Origin: Opitutaceae bacterium
GTDB lineage: Bacteria; Verrucomicrobiota; Verrucomicrobiia; Opitutales; Opitutaceae
Length of the DNA stretch: 34,926 nucleotides
Reading direction: 5' to 3'
Assembly (NCBI GenBank): GCA_005799525.1
Contig: SYGN01000228.1
Location: forward strand, 1-34,926
Part shown: positions 1 through 7,965 of the stretch, one piece after another
How the letters are laid out: each line of letters opens with the position of its first letter
Position numbering within the stretch: position 1 is the first letter of the stretch
Made by a program: the position numbers and the translations under genes
Notes under the pieces: generated by a model
Told to the model about the DNA's origin: nothing
Seen by the model: the letters and a program-made list of their open reading frames with translations, nothing else
Databases searched by the model: none

Positions 1-1
1 C

Positions 2-136
2 GAGGGTCTGAACAATAAAATCCGCGTGGTCACCAGACGCTCCTATGGCTTTCGCACCTACCGGGCGATGGAGGTCGCCCTGTATCACAATCTTGGGCAC
101 CTACCCGAACCCGAGTTCACCCACGGATTCAGCTGA
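2..136 (+). mobile_element. 3' end of an ISL3-type transposase gene (partial)
   Basis: Reading from base 2 to the TGA at 134-136 gives about 44 residues beginning [10 protein letters not shown] and containing [13 protein letters not shown] and a tail [11 protein letters not shown]. The EG-L/I-NNKI followed by a YGFR block is the conserved C-terminal end of DDE transposases of the ISL3 (IS204/IS1001/IS1165) family. The rest of the gene and the left end of the element lie outside the window. The right terminal repeat should fall between 137 and about 215, but I could not identify it. The next gene lacks a start codon in this interval, so the element probably inserted into or just in front of it. 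The family assignment is by motif recall, not a search. Confidence 0.7.
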
Positions 137-209
137 CCAGACCCATTTCGGAATACGCTCCTCTGCTCTAAGCACGAACATCGCGCTTCCGTCCCGGGCG
201 TTTGAAGTC

Positions 210-859
210 TACGCACCGCGCCGTCAGTTCCTCCGCCACATGGCGTTCGGTTCAGCCCTCGTTGCCGTGCCTGGCCTGTTTGCCGAGCAACTCGCTCTGA
301 CGCCTCGGCAGGCGGAAGGGCCGTTTTATCCCGACATGCTGCCGCTCGATACGGACAACGATTTGATCGTCGTGAACGACCGGCTGACGCCGGCGGTGGG
401 GGAGATCGCGTGGCTCAGTGGGCGGTTGCTCACGGCGGCGGGTTCACCGATTCGTAATGCGACCATCGAGATCTGGCAGTGCGATGCGACGAGGTCTACC
501 TCCACTCGAAGACGGGCGGAGAAAAGGCGAAGCGGGACGCGAATTTCCAGTGTCTCGGACGCTTCGTCACGGGGTCGACGGGCGAATATGTTTTCCGGAC
601 GATCAAGCCGTTGCCGTATCCCTGGCGTGCGCCGCACATCCATCTGGCGGTCAAGTTACGGGGCAAAAAAGAACTGGTCTCGCAGCGCTATATCAAGGGC
701 CACCCCGGCAATGAGAAAGATGGCGTTTGGAAAGGCATCAAGGACCCGCGGCAGCGCGAGAACGTGACGGTGGATTTTGCCGCGTTGGCGGGATCAAAGT
801 TGGGCGAGCTCGCGGCGAAGTGGGATATCGTGATGGGCGTGACGCCGGAGCACGGCTGA
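210..859 (+). pseudogene. Tat-exported intradiol ring-cleavage dioxygenase, frameshifted and without its own start
   Basis: Two overlapping frames together give a full intradiol (protocatechuate/catechol-type) dioxygenase, a non-haem Fe(III) enzyme that opens catechol rings between the hydroxyls. The first frame carries a twin-arginine signal ([19 protein letters not shown]), the hallmark [11 protein letters not shown], and ends productively at IEIWQCDA near base 488. The protein continues in another frame at EVYLHSK, about base 491, through [13 protein letters not shown], to the stop at 857-859. Likely iron ligands are the Tyr of VYLHS, the Tyr of PYPW and the two His of HIH. Restoring one base between 488 and 491 would give the expected CDA-x-EVYLHS. 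No ATG, GTG or TTG lies in frame between the upstream transposase stop and the arginine pair; the only upstream ATG (45) is inside the transposase. Probably inactivated by the insertion plus the shift; an assembly error could explain the shift alone. Confidence 0.8.
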
Positions 860-901
860 GGTACTCCAGCACGGCGGCAGGAATACCGCCGGTCCGGCGA
901 A

Positions 902-2470
902 TCAAAGGGCTTCGTAGCCTTTGACGGGAACAGCGGGAGTGGGCGGCGGCGGGGTGAGGCCGTGGGCGCGGAGGACTTCGTGGAAGGCGGCGATGGTGGA
1001 GAAACCGGGTTTGAAATTTCCGTAGCGGTGGCCTTCGGCGATCAGCAGCGGGGTCCAATTTTTTTTATTTTTCGTGTTCCAGACTTCGAGCTTCGCACCC
1101 TTGGCGTCGAGGAGCTTGATGACCTTCGGGAAATTCGCGAAGGCGGCCCCGTGCATCGCGGTATCGCCGAGGGCCGAGACGGTGTTGAGGTCGGCCCCGA
1201 GACTCAGCAGATAGGTGACCGCTTCGACGGCTTCGTCTTCGGTGCCGGCTTCTTCCTCGACAGCGCGCGTGCCGAGGCCGGCGGCGGCCATGAGAGGGGT
1301 GATGCCATCGACGTTGGTGAGCGTGGGATCGGCTCCGAGGGAGAGGAGGAGTTTGAGGTAGGGAGTGTCGGCGGTGTCGGCGGCGAGCAGGAAGGGCGTG
1401 GCACCTTTGCGATTGACGCGACCGCCACCGGAGGGGCCGCCGGTAAGGCGGAGGTTAATGTCGGCGCCGTTGGCGACGAGTTGGCGGATGAGGTCTTCGC
1501 TTGTGTAGAGGCCGGAGCCGTCGGGGACGGGCTGGCCGTTGTCTTCGCCGCTGTCGGGTTTGCGGACCCAGGTGAGGACGTGGAGCGGGGCGAAGCCGGA
1601 GCGAAGGTCGTTGGGATTGGCGCCGAGAGCGAGGAGTTGGGCTGCGAGTTCGAAATGACCGTTTTCGATGGCGATAATGAGGGCGGTGGTGCCGGAGCGT
1701 GGTTGTTTGTTGGTGACCCTTTTCGCGGGCGCGGTGGGCTCGTTGACGTCGACGCCGGCTTTGAGCAGCGAACGAATGACGGCGGCGTGGCCACGGCGGG
1801 CGGCGAAGAGGAGAGGTGTGAAACCGGTGTCGACGGGTTTGCAGAAATCGGCTTGGGCGGCGATGAGTGCGGCGACGACGTCAGCGTGGCCTTCGTGGGC
1901 GGCCCACATGAGGGCGGTTTGGCCGCCGGAGGGGAGTTTGTCGTCGACGCGGGCGCCGCGGGCGAGGAGGGCTTGGACGGCGGCAAGGCGGCCGGTGCGC
2001 GCGGCGGTCATGAGTGGCGTCTCGCCGCCGCGGAGGGCGAAGTTGGCATCGGCGCCGGCGTCGAGGAGGAGAGTGACGAGGGGGGCGGAGCCGTTGGTGC
2101 AGGCGAGGGAGAGCGGGGTGACGCCGTAGCGGTTTTGGGCGTTGGGATTGGCCTTGGCCGCGAGAAGAGATTTCGCGGTGGCGAGGTCGTCGTGGCGCAC
2201 GGCCCAGTGGAGGGCGGTGGTGCCGTCGGGTTGCGGGGCGTCGATGGCGGAGTCGGCGAGGAAAGTGCGGATCGCGGTGGCGTCGCGTTGTTCGACGGCG
2301 TCGGCTAAGGGCGAGGCGGCGTGGGATGAGACGGAGAGGAGGAGGGGGAGGGAAAGGAGAAAGAGGAATGAAGGGCGTCGAAGTCGGAATGAACCACAGC
2401 GACACGGAGGCACGGAGGAAGGCCGGGCGGGGTTGAGGCTGCGGTGTGTCTCTGGGGCTGGGTGGTTCAT
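902..2470 (-). CDS. exported ankyrin-repeat protein
   Basis: The 522-residue protein has a hydrophobic signal segment (RPSFLFLLSLPLLLSVSSHA, about residues 32-51) followed by a near-continuous run of ankyrin repeats from about residue 60 to 490. These show repeated G-x-TALHWA, G-x-TPL and LLLxxGAxxN patterns. Ankyrin repeats bind other proteins, so a periplasmic or envelope scaffold role is likely; the partner is unknown. A basic or linker insertion (PTAPAKRVTNKQPRSG) and a glycine-rich loop interrupt the repeats. The start is odd: the ATG at 2468-2470 and the first 27 or so codons lie in a dispersed intergenic repeat (2392-2470), and the only other in-frame start before the signal segment, a GTG at 2411-2413, is also in the repeat. 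No Shine-Dalgarno site is visible. Converges with the dioxygenase remnant. Confidence 0.88.
   Translation of the reverse strand: MNHPAPETHRSLNPARPSSVPPCRCGSFRLRRPSFLFLLSLPLLLSVSSHAASPLADAVEQRDATAIRTFLADSAIDAPQPDGTTALHWAVRHDDLATAKSLLAAKANPNAQNRYGVTPLSLACTNGSAPLVTLLLDAGADANFALRGGETPLMTAARTGRLAAVQALLARGARVDDKLPSGGQTALMWAAHEGHADVVAALIAAQADFCKPVDTGFTPLLFAARRGHAAVIRSLLKAGVDVNEPTAPAKRVTNKQPRSGTTALIIAIENGHFELAAQLLALGANPNDLRSGFAPLHVLTWVRKPDSGEDNGQPVPDGSGLYTSEDLIRQLVANGADINLRLTGGPSGGGRVNRKGATPFLLAADTADTPYLKLLLSLGADPTLTNVDGITPLMAAAGLGTRAVEEEAGTEDEAVEAVTYLLSLGADLNTVSALGDTAMHGAAFANFPKVIKLLDAKGAKLEVWNTKNKKNWTPLLIAEGHRYGNFKPGFSTIAAFHEVLRAHGLTPPPPTPAVPVKGYEAL
2392..2470. repeat. dispersed intergenic repeat, copy A, with inverted ends
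   Basis: Copy A begins AACCACAGCGACACGGAGG and ends GGTGGTTCAT. A second copy lies at 3251-3326. The ends are inverted relative to each other (GAACCAC versus GTGGTTC), and the interior contains partly complementary GAGACAC/GTGTCTC stretches, so the transcript could fold. It supplies the start codon of the ankyrin gene. Confidence 0.75.
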
Positions 2471-2495
2471 GATAGTGGTTCGGCTGAGGCTGGAA

Positions 2496-2792
2496 TCAGT
2501 TTGAGAGTTGAGAGCGCCAGCAGTCCGGGTGGCGGCTGTAGTGCTTCACCGCGAGGATGCGGACGTGATCCGGAAGCGTGCAGTAGCAGATGGCGAAAGG
2601 AAAACGGGGCAGAGGAAAACGGCGGACATCGGCCTCGATGGGGCGCCAGCGCGCGGGTGCCGAGAGGATGATCGCGACGGCACGGTCGATGGCGTCGAGA
2701 AATTGTGCGCCGAGGGTTGGCATCTGTCGTTCGTAATACTGGGCGTCTTCGATGAGGTACGCTTCGGCGTTAGGATGGTGAATCAGGAGCAT
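2496..2792 (-). CDS. RelE/ParE-family toxin
   Basis: This 98-residue basic protein has the ParE/RelE pattern: an N-terminal helix with EDAQYYERQ, then LGAQFLDAIDRAV, a central RWRPIEADVRRFPLPRFPFAICY strand region, and VRILAVKHYSRHPDCW near the end. ParE toxins inhibit DNA gyrase, whereas RelE toxins cleave mRNA on the ribosome; the RRFPLPRFPF..Y block fits the ParE branch better. It starts inside the last codons of the upstream antitoxin gene (10-bp overlap, 2783-2792), the usual translational coupling of such pairs. The antitoxin comes first in the operon. Length is normal and no defect is visible. Confidence 0.88.
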   Translation of the reverse strand: MLLIHHPNAEAYLIEDAQYYERQMPTLGAQFLDAIDRAVAIILSAPARWRPIEADVRRFPLPRFPFAICYCTLPDHVRILAVKHYSRHPDCWRSQLSN

Positions 2793-3013
2793 CCGATCGC
2801 GCGGCGGGCGGCCTGCATGACTTCCATGTGCGGTCGACCGACGACGGCACCCGAGGACAATTCGTGGTCGCGGCGAAGCGCGTCGCGGAGGGCCTCGGAT
2901 TCAGCGGTGTCGGTGAGCCCGGCGTCGATGCTCTGCCACAGGGACTGGGCGAGGGAGACGCGTTCGGCGAGCGGGAGCGCCATCGCGGCGGTGGTGAGTT
3001 GTTGGGTCGACAT
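2783..3013 (-). CDS. addiction-module antitoxin (PF09720-like)
   Basis: The 76-residue protein starts MSTQQLTTAAMALPLAERV and continues SLAQSLWQSID. This matches the small helical antitoxins that pair with ParE/RelE toxins (TIGR02574 type: a helix, then LPLxERxxLAxxLWxS). The open frame extends upstream to 3256, but the ATG at 3011-3013 is chosen because family homology begins there and the upstream part is low-complexity. The C-terminal segment (VVGRPHMEVMQAARR) would wrap the toxin. The bases before the ATG read CCACCCTCCCGCC, with no Shine-Dalgarno site. The downstream toxin overlaps by 10 bp. Confidence 0.85.
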   Translation of the reverse strand: MSTQQLTTAAMALPLAERVSLAQSLWQSIDAGLTDTAESEALRDALRRDHELSSGAVVGRPHMEVMQAARRAIGCS

Positions 3014-3367
3014 GGCGGGAGGGTGGTGCGGCGGGCGAGCTTGGTCAACGGGAGGCGGCGGGGAGTGGTAAGGGGGCCGGCAGAGAATTTTCCAAACCGA
3101 GGTGGCCGCAAAAAGGCGCAAAAATCGGAGCGCGATGGGATGCTGCAAGGCGCCCAAAGGCGCTCGGGCGCGGTGCGTCGGCAGGATGGAGTTGTCGTTG
3201 GTTTTTGCGGCTAAAAATTCAGGCTTAAGCGGCCGAGGAGAGCGGAAGGGAACCACAGAGACACGGAGGCACAGAGGAAGGCCGGGGTGAGGTTGCGCTC
3301 TGGGTCTCTGAGCCTTTGTGGTTCATAACATTATCAATCAGTTCTCCGGGTATTTCTTAGGTCCAAC
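3014..3367. other. intergenic region without a convincing gene
   Basis: This 354-bp stretch lies between the antitoxin start and the end of the PDZ-protein gene. It holds an A-rich, repeat-like segment (about 3105-3125, CGCAAAAAGGCGCAAAAAT) and dispersed repeat copy B (3251-3326). Short ORFs here have no recognisable family. The antitoxin promoter should lie just upstream of 3013, but I could not assign its boxes. Confidence 0.6.
3251..3326. repeat. dispersed intergenic repeat, copy B
   Basis: Copy B begins AACCACAGAGACACGGAGG and ends CTTTGTGGTTCAT. It aligns with copy A at 2392-2470 over its whole length with small differences, both outer ends keeping the inverted GAACCAC/GTGGTTC pair. No gene starts from this copy. 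Confidence 0.75.
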
Positions 3368-3748
3368 CTAATCCCGAAGTGATCCGGCCTCTGCGGTAAT
3401 TGACCACTCTCTGTGAAAGAATCCGCGCGAACCTTCGAAAGTAAGCAGCCCGACCGCCGCAATCTGCCCATCCGGCCCGTAGATTTCACTTCTTTTTCTC
3501 CCGAGCACCGGGACGCCTTCTATTGTCGTCAAATAGTCCTCTGCCCGGATCCCAGCTTTTTCCGCAGAAGAGCCCGATGCCACTCGCGTCCCGACGATCT
3601 CCCGTCCCTCATCAGTTGCCGATCGAAAGCCGACCGTGACGTAAATGGCGCTTGGAAGCACACGAACGGGCCTCATCTGCACAGGCTCCTCTGCGAGTAG
3701 CAGCACGGCCGATAGTGGCTGAAAAAATAAGAATCGATACGCGTTCAC
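3368..3748 (-). CDS. small exported PDZ-domain protein
   Basis: A 126-residue protein starting with GTG. An N-terminal hydrophobic stretch (FLFFQPLSAVLLLAEEP) suggests export or membrane anchoring. The remainder reads as one PDZ domain: VTVGFRSATDEGREIVGTRVASGSSAEKAGI, then RAEDYLTTIEGVPVLGR, which is the carboxylate-binding loop, helix and 'AGI..GD.i..idG' pattern of bacterial PDZ domains. No protease domain is attached, so it probably binds a peptide C-terminus or acts as an adaptor. It lies 48 bp downstream of the DUF1552 gene on the same strand and may be co-transcribed. The start is uncertain and no Shine-Dalgarno site is visible. Confidence 0.62.
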   Translation of the reverse strand: MNAYRFLFFQPLSAVLLLAEEPVQMRPVRVLPSAIYVTVGFRSATDEGREIVGTRVASGSSAEKAGIRAEDYLTTIEGVPVLGRKRSEIYGPDGQIAAVGLLTFEGSRGFFHREWSITAEAGSLRD

Positions 3749-3796
3749 GGTGATACGGTTGATTCGCTGCAGAGGGACGACGAAAAAGGTCTTTGC

Positions 3797-5155
3797 TCAC
3801 ACCGTCAGCGGGCGGAAGAGGTCGGTGACTTTGCCGGTGCTGTCGGCGAAGGAGTCGATGTTGACGCCGGCTTTGTCGAGGAGGGTGAGATGGAGATTCG
3901 CGAGGGGAACGGGATCATTGTAGGTGAGGTGGCGGTTGCCCTTGACCCCGAACGCACGGCCGCCGGCAACAATCGTCGGGAGGTTCGTGTGGTCGTGGAT
4001 GTTGGGGTTGCCGATGCCGGAGCCATAGAGGAGCATCGTGTGATCGAGGAGCGTGCCTTCGCCATCGGGCGTGGCTTTCAGGCGCTCCAAATAGTAGGCG
4101 AAGAGCGAGACGTGGAAGGCATTGATCTTCGCCATGCGGGCGATTTTCTCCGGGTCATTGCCGTGGTGGGACAGCGGGTGATGCGGATCGGCGACGCCGG
4201 TCTCGGCGGCGTAGGTGCGGTTGCTGGTCTCACGGGCGAGTTGGAAAGTGATGACGCGCGTGATGTCTCCTTGGAAGGCGAGCACTTGGAGGTCGAGCAT
4301 GAGCTTCGCGTGATCGGTGTAGGTGGCGGGGACGCCGAGGGGGCGGTCGAGGTCGGCGGGGAGATTGTTCTTCGCGACGTCGGACTCGGCTTTTTGGATA
4401 CGGCGTTCGACCTCGCGGACGGTGTCGAGGTATTCGCTGACTTTGGCTTGGTCGGCGGGGCCGAGGCGGCGTTTGAGGCTGGCGATATCTTCGGTTACCC
4501 AGTCGAGGAGGCTGGCGCGTTTGCGGAGGGCGGCGCGGCGTTCGGCGACGCTGCCGCCCTCGCCGAAGAGGCGTTCGAAGACGACACGCGGGTGGGCTTC
4601 GTAGGGGAGGGGCGTGGTGGGCGAGGACCAGGAGAGATTATTTTGGTAAACGCAGGCGTAGCCGTTGTCGCACTGGCCGGTGGTTTGGAGCATGTCCATC
4701 GCGAGTTCGAGCGAGGGGAGCTGGGTGGCCTGGCCGATTTGTTGGGCGGCGAGTTGGTCGGCGGTGGTGGCGAGGCAATAGTCGTTGCTCTCGGTGTGCT
4801 TGGCTTTGGCGGCGCTGAGGAAGGAGGAGTTGGAGGTGGCGTGCGAGCCGGGGTAGGCGTTACGCAGCTCCATGTTGGTGAGAACGGTGAGGTGGTCGCG
4901 GTGGGGCGCGAGGGATTCGAGGATCGGCGAGAGGGTGGAGAGCGTGCCGTCGGTGGCGGTGGGCGTCCAACGCGACTGGTCGCAGCCCATGGGCATAAAG
5001 ACGTAGCCGAGGCGGCGGGTGGGTTTGGCGGCGGTGAGCGTCGCAGCGGTGGCGGCGGGGATCATCGCGTCGAGGAGCGGGAGCGAGAGCGTGGCGCCCA
5101 TGCCACGGAGGAAGGTGCGACGGGGGAGAGACTGGCGGGTGAGGAAGGTGCTCAT
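3797..5155 (-). CDS. Tat-exported DUF1552 protein
   Basis: The 452-residue protein opens with a twin-arginine signal (LPRRTFLRGMGATLSLPLLDAMIPAATA), so it should be exported folded. The body matches DUF1552 (PF07586), a family almost confined to Planctomycetota, Verrucomicrobiota and relatives. Visible family features include GYVFMPMGCDQSRWTP near the N-terminus, the HHPLSHHG block around residue 325 (HxxSHH), and YGSGIGNPNIHDHTNLPTIVAGG near the C-terminus. No reaction is established for the family; Tat export and conserved His clusters suggest a metal-binding enzyme. It is downstream of the DUF1592 cytochrome gene, its usual partner, separated by 170 bp. The bases before the ATG are TCTCCCCCGTTCCCCC, with no Shine-Dalgarno site. 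Confidence 0.92.
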   Translation of the reverse strand: MSTFLTRQSLPRRTFLRGMGATLSLPLLDAMIPAATAATLTAAKPTRRLGYVFMPMGCDQSRWTPTATDGTLSTLSPILESLAPHRDHLTVLTNMELRNAYPGSHATSNSSFLSAAKAKHTESNDYCLATTADQLAAQQIGQATQLPSLELAMDMLQTTGQCDNGYACVYQNNLSWSSPTTPLPYEAHPRVVFERLFGEGGSVAERRAALRKRASLLDWVTEDIASLKRRLGPADQAKVSEYLDTVREVERRIQKAESDVAKNNLPADLDRPLGVPATYTDHAKLMLDLQVLAFQGDITRVITFQLARETSNRTYAAETGVADPHHPLSHHGNDPEKIARMAKINAFHVSLFAYYLERLKATPDGEGTLLDHTMLLYGSGIGNPNIHDHTNLPTIVAGGRAFGVKGNRHLTYNDPVPLANLHLTLLDKAGVNIDSFADSTGKVTDLFRPLTV

Positions 5156-5325
5156 GGGGGAACGGGGGAGATGGCGGATGGGTTGGAAGAGAGCGGGGGC
5201 GAGAGGGGGAGTGCTCTCTTTCCCACTTATCTTTCCCTTTTTTCAGGGGTTTGGGGAGGAGAATGATTAAGAGAAAGAAGAAAGAGAAAGATGGCCGATA
5301 ATGGTGGGGGACCTTGAGGGCGGCG

Positions 5326-7836
5326 TCATGGGGTTTGGCGCATTTGGAACGGGACGCTGTTGACGATGCCGAGGATGACGGACGAGAAGCGGTAGTGTTC
5401 GGACTGGGCGCGGCGCACGACGGCGCGGAGGGCGGGGGCGTCGGTGGGGGTGGTGCCGCGGCCGAGGGCGAAGGTGAGGAGTTTTTCGGCGAAGGTGCCG
5501 GCGAAGAGTTCGGGGCGGAGGAGGAGTGCGCGCTCGAGGCCGGCGACGCCATTAAACTTACTGCCGTCGGCGAGACCGCCGCTGGCGTCGACGGTGTGGT
5601 GGTCTTCCTCGGTGCGCCAACGGCCGACGGCGTCGAAGTTTTCGAGCGCAAAGCCGACGGGATCCATCACGTCGTGACAACTGGCGCAGGCGGGATTTTC
5701 GCGGTGTTTGGTGAGGCGCTGGCGGATGGGGAGCGAGGCGGAGACGATGTTGTCGTCGAGGGAAGGGACGTTCGGGGGAGGAGGCGGAGGCGGCTCGCCG
5801 GCGAGGTTGGCGAGAATCCAGTGACCGCGAATCACGGGCGACGTGCGGGTCGCGTAGGACGTCACGGTGAGGATGCTCCCGTGACGGAGGAGGCCGCCGC
5901 GCTGGCGCTGGGGATCGTCGGCGAAGGAGACGCGGCGGAACTGGCTGCCGAAGACGTGCGGGATACCGTAGTGTTTTGCGAGGCGTTCATCGAGGAAGGT
6001 GTAGTCGGCGCTCAGGAGCTCGGTGATCGGGCGATCGGCGCGAATGATGTGCTCGAAGAAAACTTCGGTCTCGCGGCGCATCGACTGACGGAGGTTTTCA
6101 TCGAAGTCGATGAACCGGCGCGCATCGGGCGTGACGGCGGCGAGGCCGCGGAGATGGAGCCATTGCGCGGCGAAATTATTGACGAGATTTTTTGAGCGAT
6201 CGTCGGCCAACATGCGGCGGACATGGGTGTCGAGATTCGCAGGCGAGCGGAGTTCACCGCGCTCGGCGGCGTCGAGGAGGGCATCGTCGGGGATGCTGCC
6301 CCAGAGGAAAAACGAGAGGCGCGAGGCGAGTTCGACGTCGCTGACGCGGTAGGCGGTGCCGGGAGCGAGGCCCGCGGGATCGGCTTCGATGCGGAAGAGG
6401 AATTGCGGGCTGACGAGAATGGCGCTGAGGGCGTTTTCGATGCCGGCTTCGACGCTCGCGGACGCGAGTGAGTCGGCCATTTGCGGTGGGGACTTTAAGG
6501 ATACGGGTGAGGAAGCGGCGAGAAATTCGTCGCGTCCCTCGCGGAAGAACTGGAGGGGTTTGCGGAGATCTTCGGCAGTGATTGGGCGGCGGTAGGCGCG
6601 GCGGAGCAAGCGGGCGAGGATTTGGCGCGCGCGGGAGTCTTCGGTGCTAGCCGGGACGGAGGGTGCGCCGGCGGGCGAGGCGGAGAGGGCGCCGAAGATG
6701 AGGCGGCGGCTCGGGGTGTCGCCGGCGCCCTTCGCGTCGAAAGGGCCGGTGATGGTGACTTGGAAGACGCCCGGCGCGGTGCGCGGGTGGCGGTGCATGT
6801 TGAACTGCGAGGCGAGCGGGGCACGCTCGTTCTCGAGGACGGGTGAGGGATCCTTGGGGAAGGTCACGCCGAGCGTGTGTTGGCCGGCTTTGACGGGGAA
6901 ACGGAAGGTGAGGTGTTGATCGACGGCCTCGGCATTTTTGTCGGCGCCGGGTGGCTTGACCGTGGCGAGGGCGATGCGATCGCGGTCGACGAGGAGCTCG
7001 ATATCGTGCGGGCGTTTGAGGCCCTCGACTTGCTCGTTGCGGTCGCGCTGGAGGCGGACCTGGACCTGATAGTCGCCGTCGCGGGGAAACAGATACGGGA
7101 TCGAGATGCCGCCGCGGGTGCCGAGCGGTAGACCCTCGACGTGCCCCTCTTGCGTGACGTCGGGGCGGACGCGAAAGGTGTCGCCGCCGGGGGATTTGCT
7201 GGGTGTGCCGACGGCGAGGCGGGCGATTTTTTGGGCAGCGGAAACGTAGCGATCCAAGAGTGTGGGCGAGAGGTTGCCGACGGCGACATTGTCGAAACCG
7301 TGGCTCGGTTCGTCGTTGGGGAGGAGCGCGGTGGCGTCAATGGAAACGCCGAGGAGATCGCGGATGGCGTTTTGGTATTCGGTGCGATTGAGGCGGCGGA
7401 AGGTGTCGGTGCGGCCGGGGTTGGGCGCGGCGGCGGCGAGGCGGTCGAGGGCGGCTTGGAGTTCGGTGACGGCGGTGACGTAGACGGGCGCGGCTGGGCG
7501 ATCTTCGCCGACGGGAGGCATCTGGCGGTGGTCGAGCTTGCGGATGATTTTTTCCCAGAGAGCGGGGTCGCGGGCGAGGTGCGCGGGATCCTCAGCGTCG
7601 AGGCCTTCGAGGGAAAGGTTGCCCTTTTTCGTCGTGGAGTCGTGGCAGTCGACGCAGTAGGCGCTGAGGAGTGACGAGGCGGAATCAACCTGAGTGGCGG
7701 GCTGGGGCGTCTTTTTGGCGGGCGCGGCTGCGCCCAAGAGGGCGGAGGAGCAAACGAGTCCGCAGAGGGAGGTCGACGCAATCAGCACGGGTGCGAGCGA
7801 GCGGCGGCGGGACCATGGGGGAAAGGGCCGGGGCAT
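5326..7836 (-). CDS. DUF1592-family secreted cytochrome c-like protein
   Basis: With the ATG at 7834-7836 the protein has 836 residues; the open frame reaches a TTG at 7929, but the ATG puts a proper Sec signal (SLAPVLIASTSLCGLVCSSALLG) at the N-terminus. Domains in order are a cytochrome-type CVDCH haem motif (61-65), DUF1587 (RRLNRTEYQNAIRDLLGV), a beta-rich carbohydrate-binding-like segment, DUF1595 (RQILARLLRRAYRRPIT), DUF1592 (SPQFLFRIE...LASRLSFFLWGSIPDD), DUF1588 with a second CASCHDVMDPVGFALENFD motif, and DUF1585 (GTFAEKLLTFALGRG). Two CxxCH sites imply covalent haem c attachment outside the cytoplasm. The function is not established; the family co-occurs with DUF1552 proteins and often with polysaccharide-use genes. 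It sits between a symporter gene and the DUF1552 gene in one minus-strand run. Confidence 0.92.
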   Translation of the reverse strand: MPRPFPPWSRRRSLAPVLIASTSLCGLVCSSALLGAAAPAKKTPQPATQVDSASSLLSAYCVDCHDSTTKKGNLSLEGLDAEDPAHLARDPALWEKIIRKLDHRQMPPVGEDRPAAPVYVTAVTELQAALDRLAAAAPNPGRTDTFRRLNRTEYQNAIRDLLGVSIDATALLPNDEPSHGFDNVAVGNLSPTLLDRYVSAAQKIARLAVGTPSKSPGGDTFRVRPDVTQEGHVEGLPLGTRGGISIPYLFPRDGDYQVQVRLQRDRNEQVEGLKRPHDIELLVDRDRIALATVKPPGADKNAEAVDQHLTFRFPVKAGQHTLGVTFPKDPSPVLENERAPLASQFNMHRHPRTAPGVFQVTITGPFDAKGAGDTPSRRLIFGALSASPAGAPSVPASTEDSRARQILARLLRRAYRRPITAEDLRKPLQFFREGRDEFLAASSPVSLKSPPQMADSLASASVEAGIENALSAILVSPQFLFRIEADPAGLAPGTAYRVSDVELASRLSFFLWGSIPDDALLDAAERGELRSPANLDTHVRRMLADDRSKNLVNNFAAQWLHLRGLAAVTPDARRFIDFDENLRQSMRRETEVFFEHIIRADRPITELLSADYTFLDERLAKHYGIPHVFGSQFRRVSFADDPQRQRGGLLRHGSILTVTSYATRTSPVIRGHWILANLAGEPPPPPPPNVPSLDDNIVSASLPIRQRLTKHRENPACASCHDVMDPVGFALENFDAVGRWRTEEDHHTVDASGGLADGSKFNGVAGLERALLLRPELFAGTFAEKLLTFALGRGTTPTDAPALRAVVRRAQSEHYRFSSVILGIVNSVPFQMRQTP

Positions 7837-7965
7837 GACGTGCGCGATGGGGGCGGTCGATCGGTTTGGTGGTGGCGAGACGCCAGGAAGAGGAAAAGAG
7901 ACCGGGTCGGGCCGGAGATCAAACGTCAAGGTGGGTTTCTGGGGAAGTGCGCAGGAGCGGGCAGA

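Noticed and set aside
871-892. CGGCGG/CCGCCG hairpin as a bidirectional terminator between the convergent first two genes
   Set aside because: Six-pair stem but no T-run on either strand.
962-2308. Long plus-strand ORF (448 codons) opposite the ankyrin gene
   Set aside because: Glycine/glutamate/alanine-rich shadow of the GC-rich ankyrin repeats; no domain and no sensible start.
3890-5266. Long plus-strand ORF (458 codons) opposite the DUF1552 gene
   Set aside because: Antisense shadow; the minus strand has a Tat signal and full family motifs.
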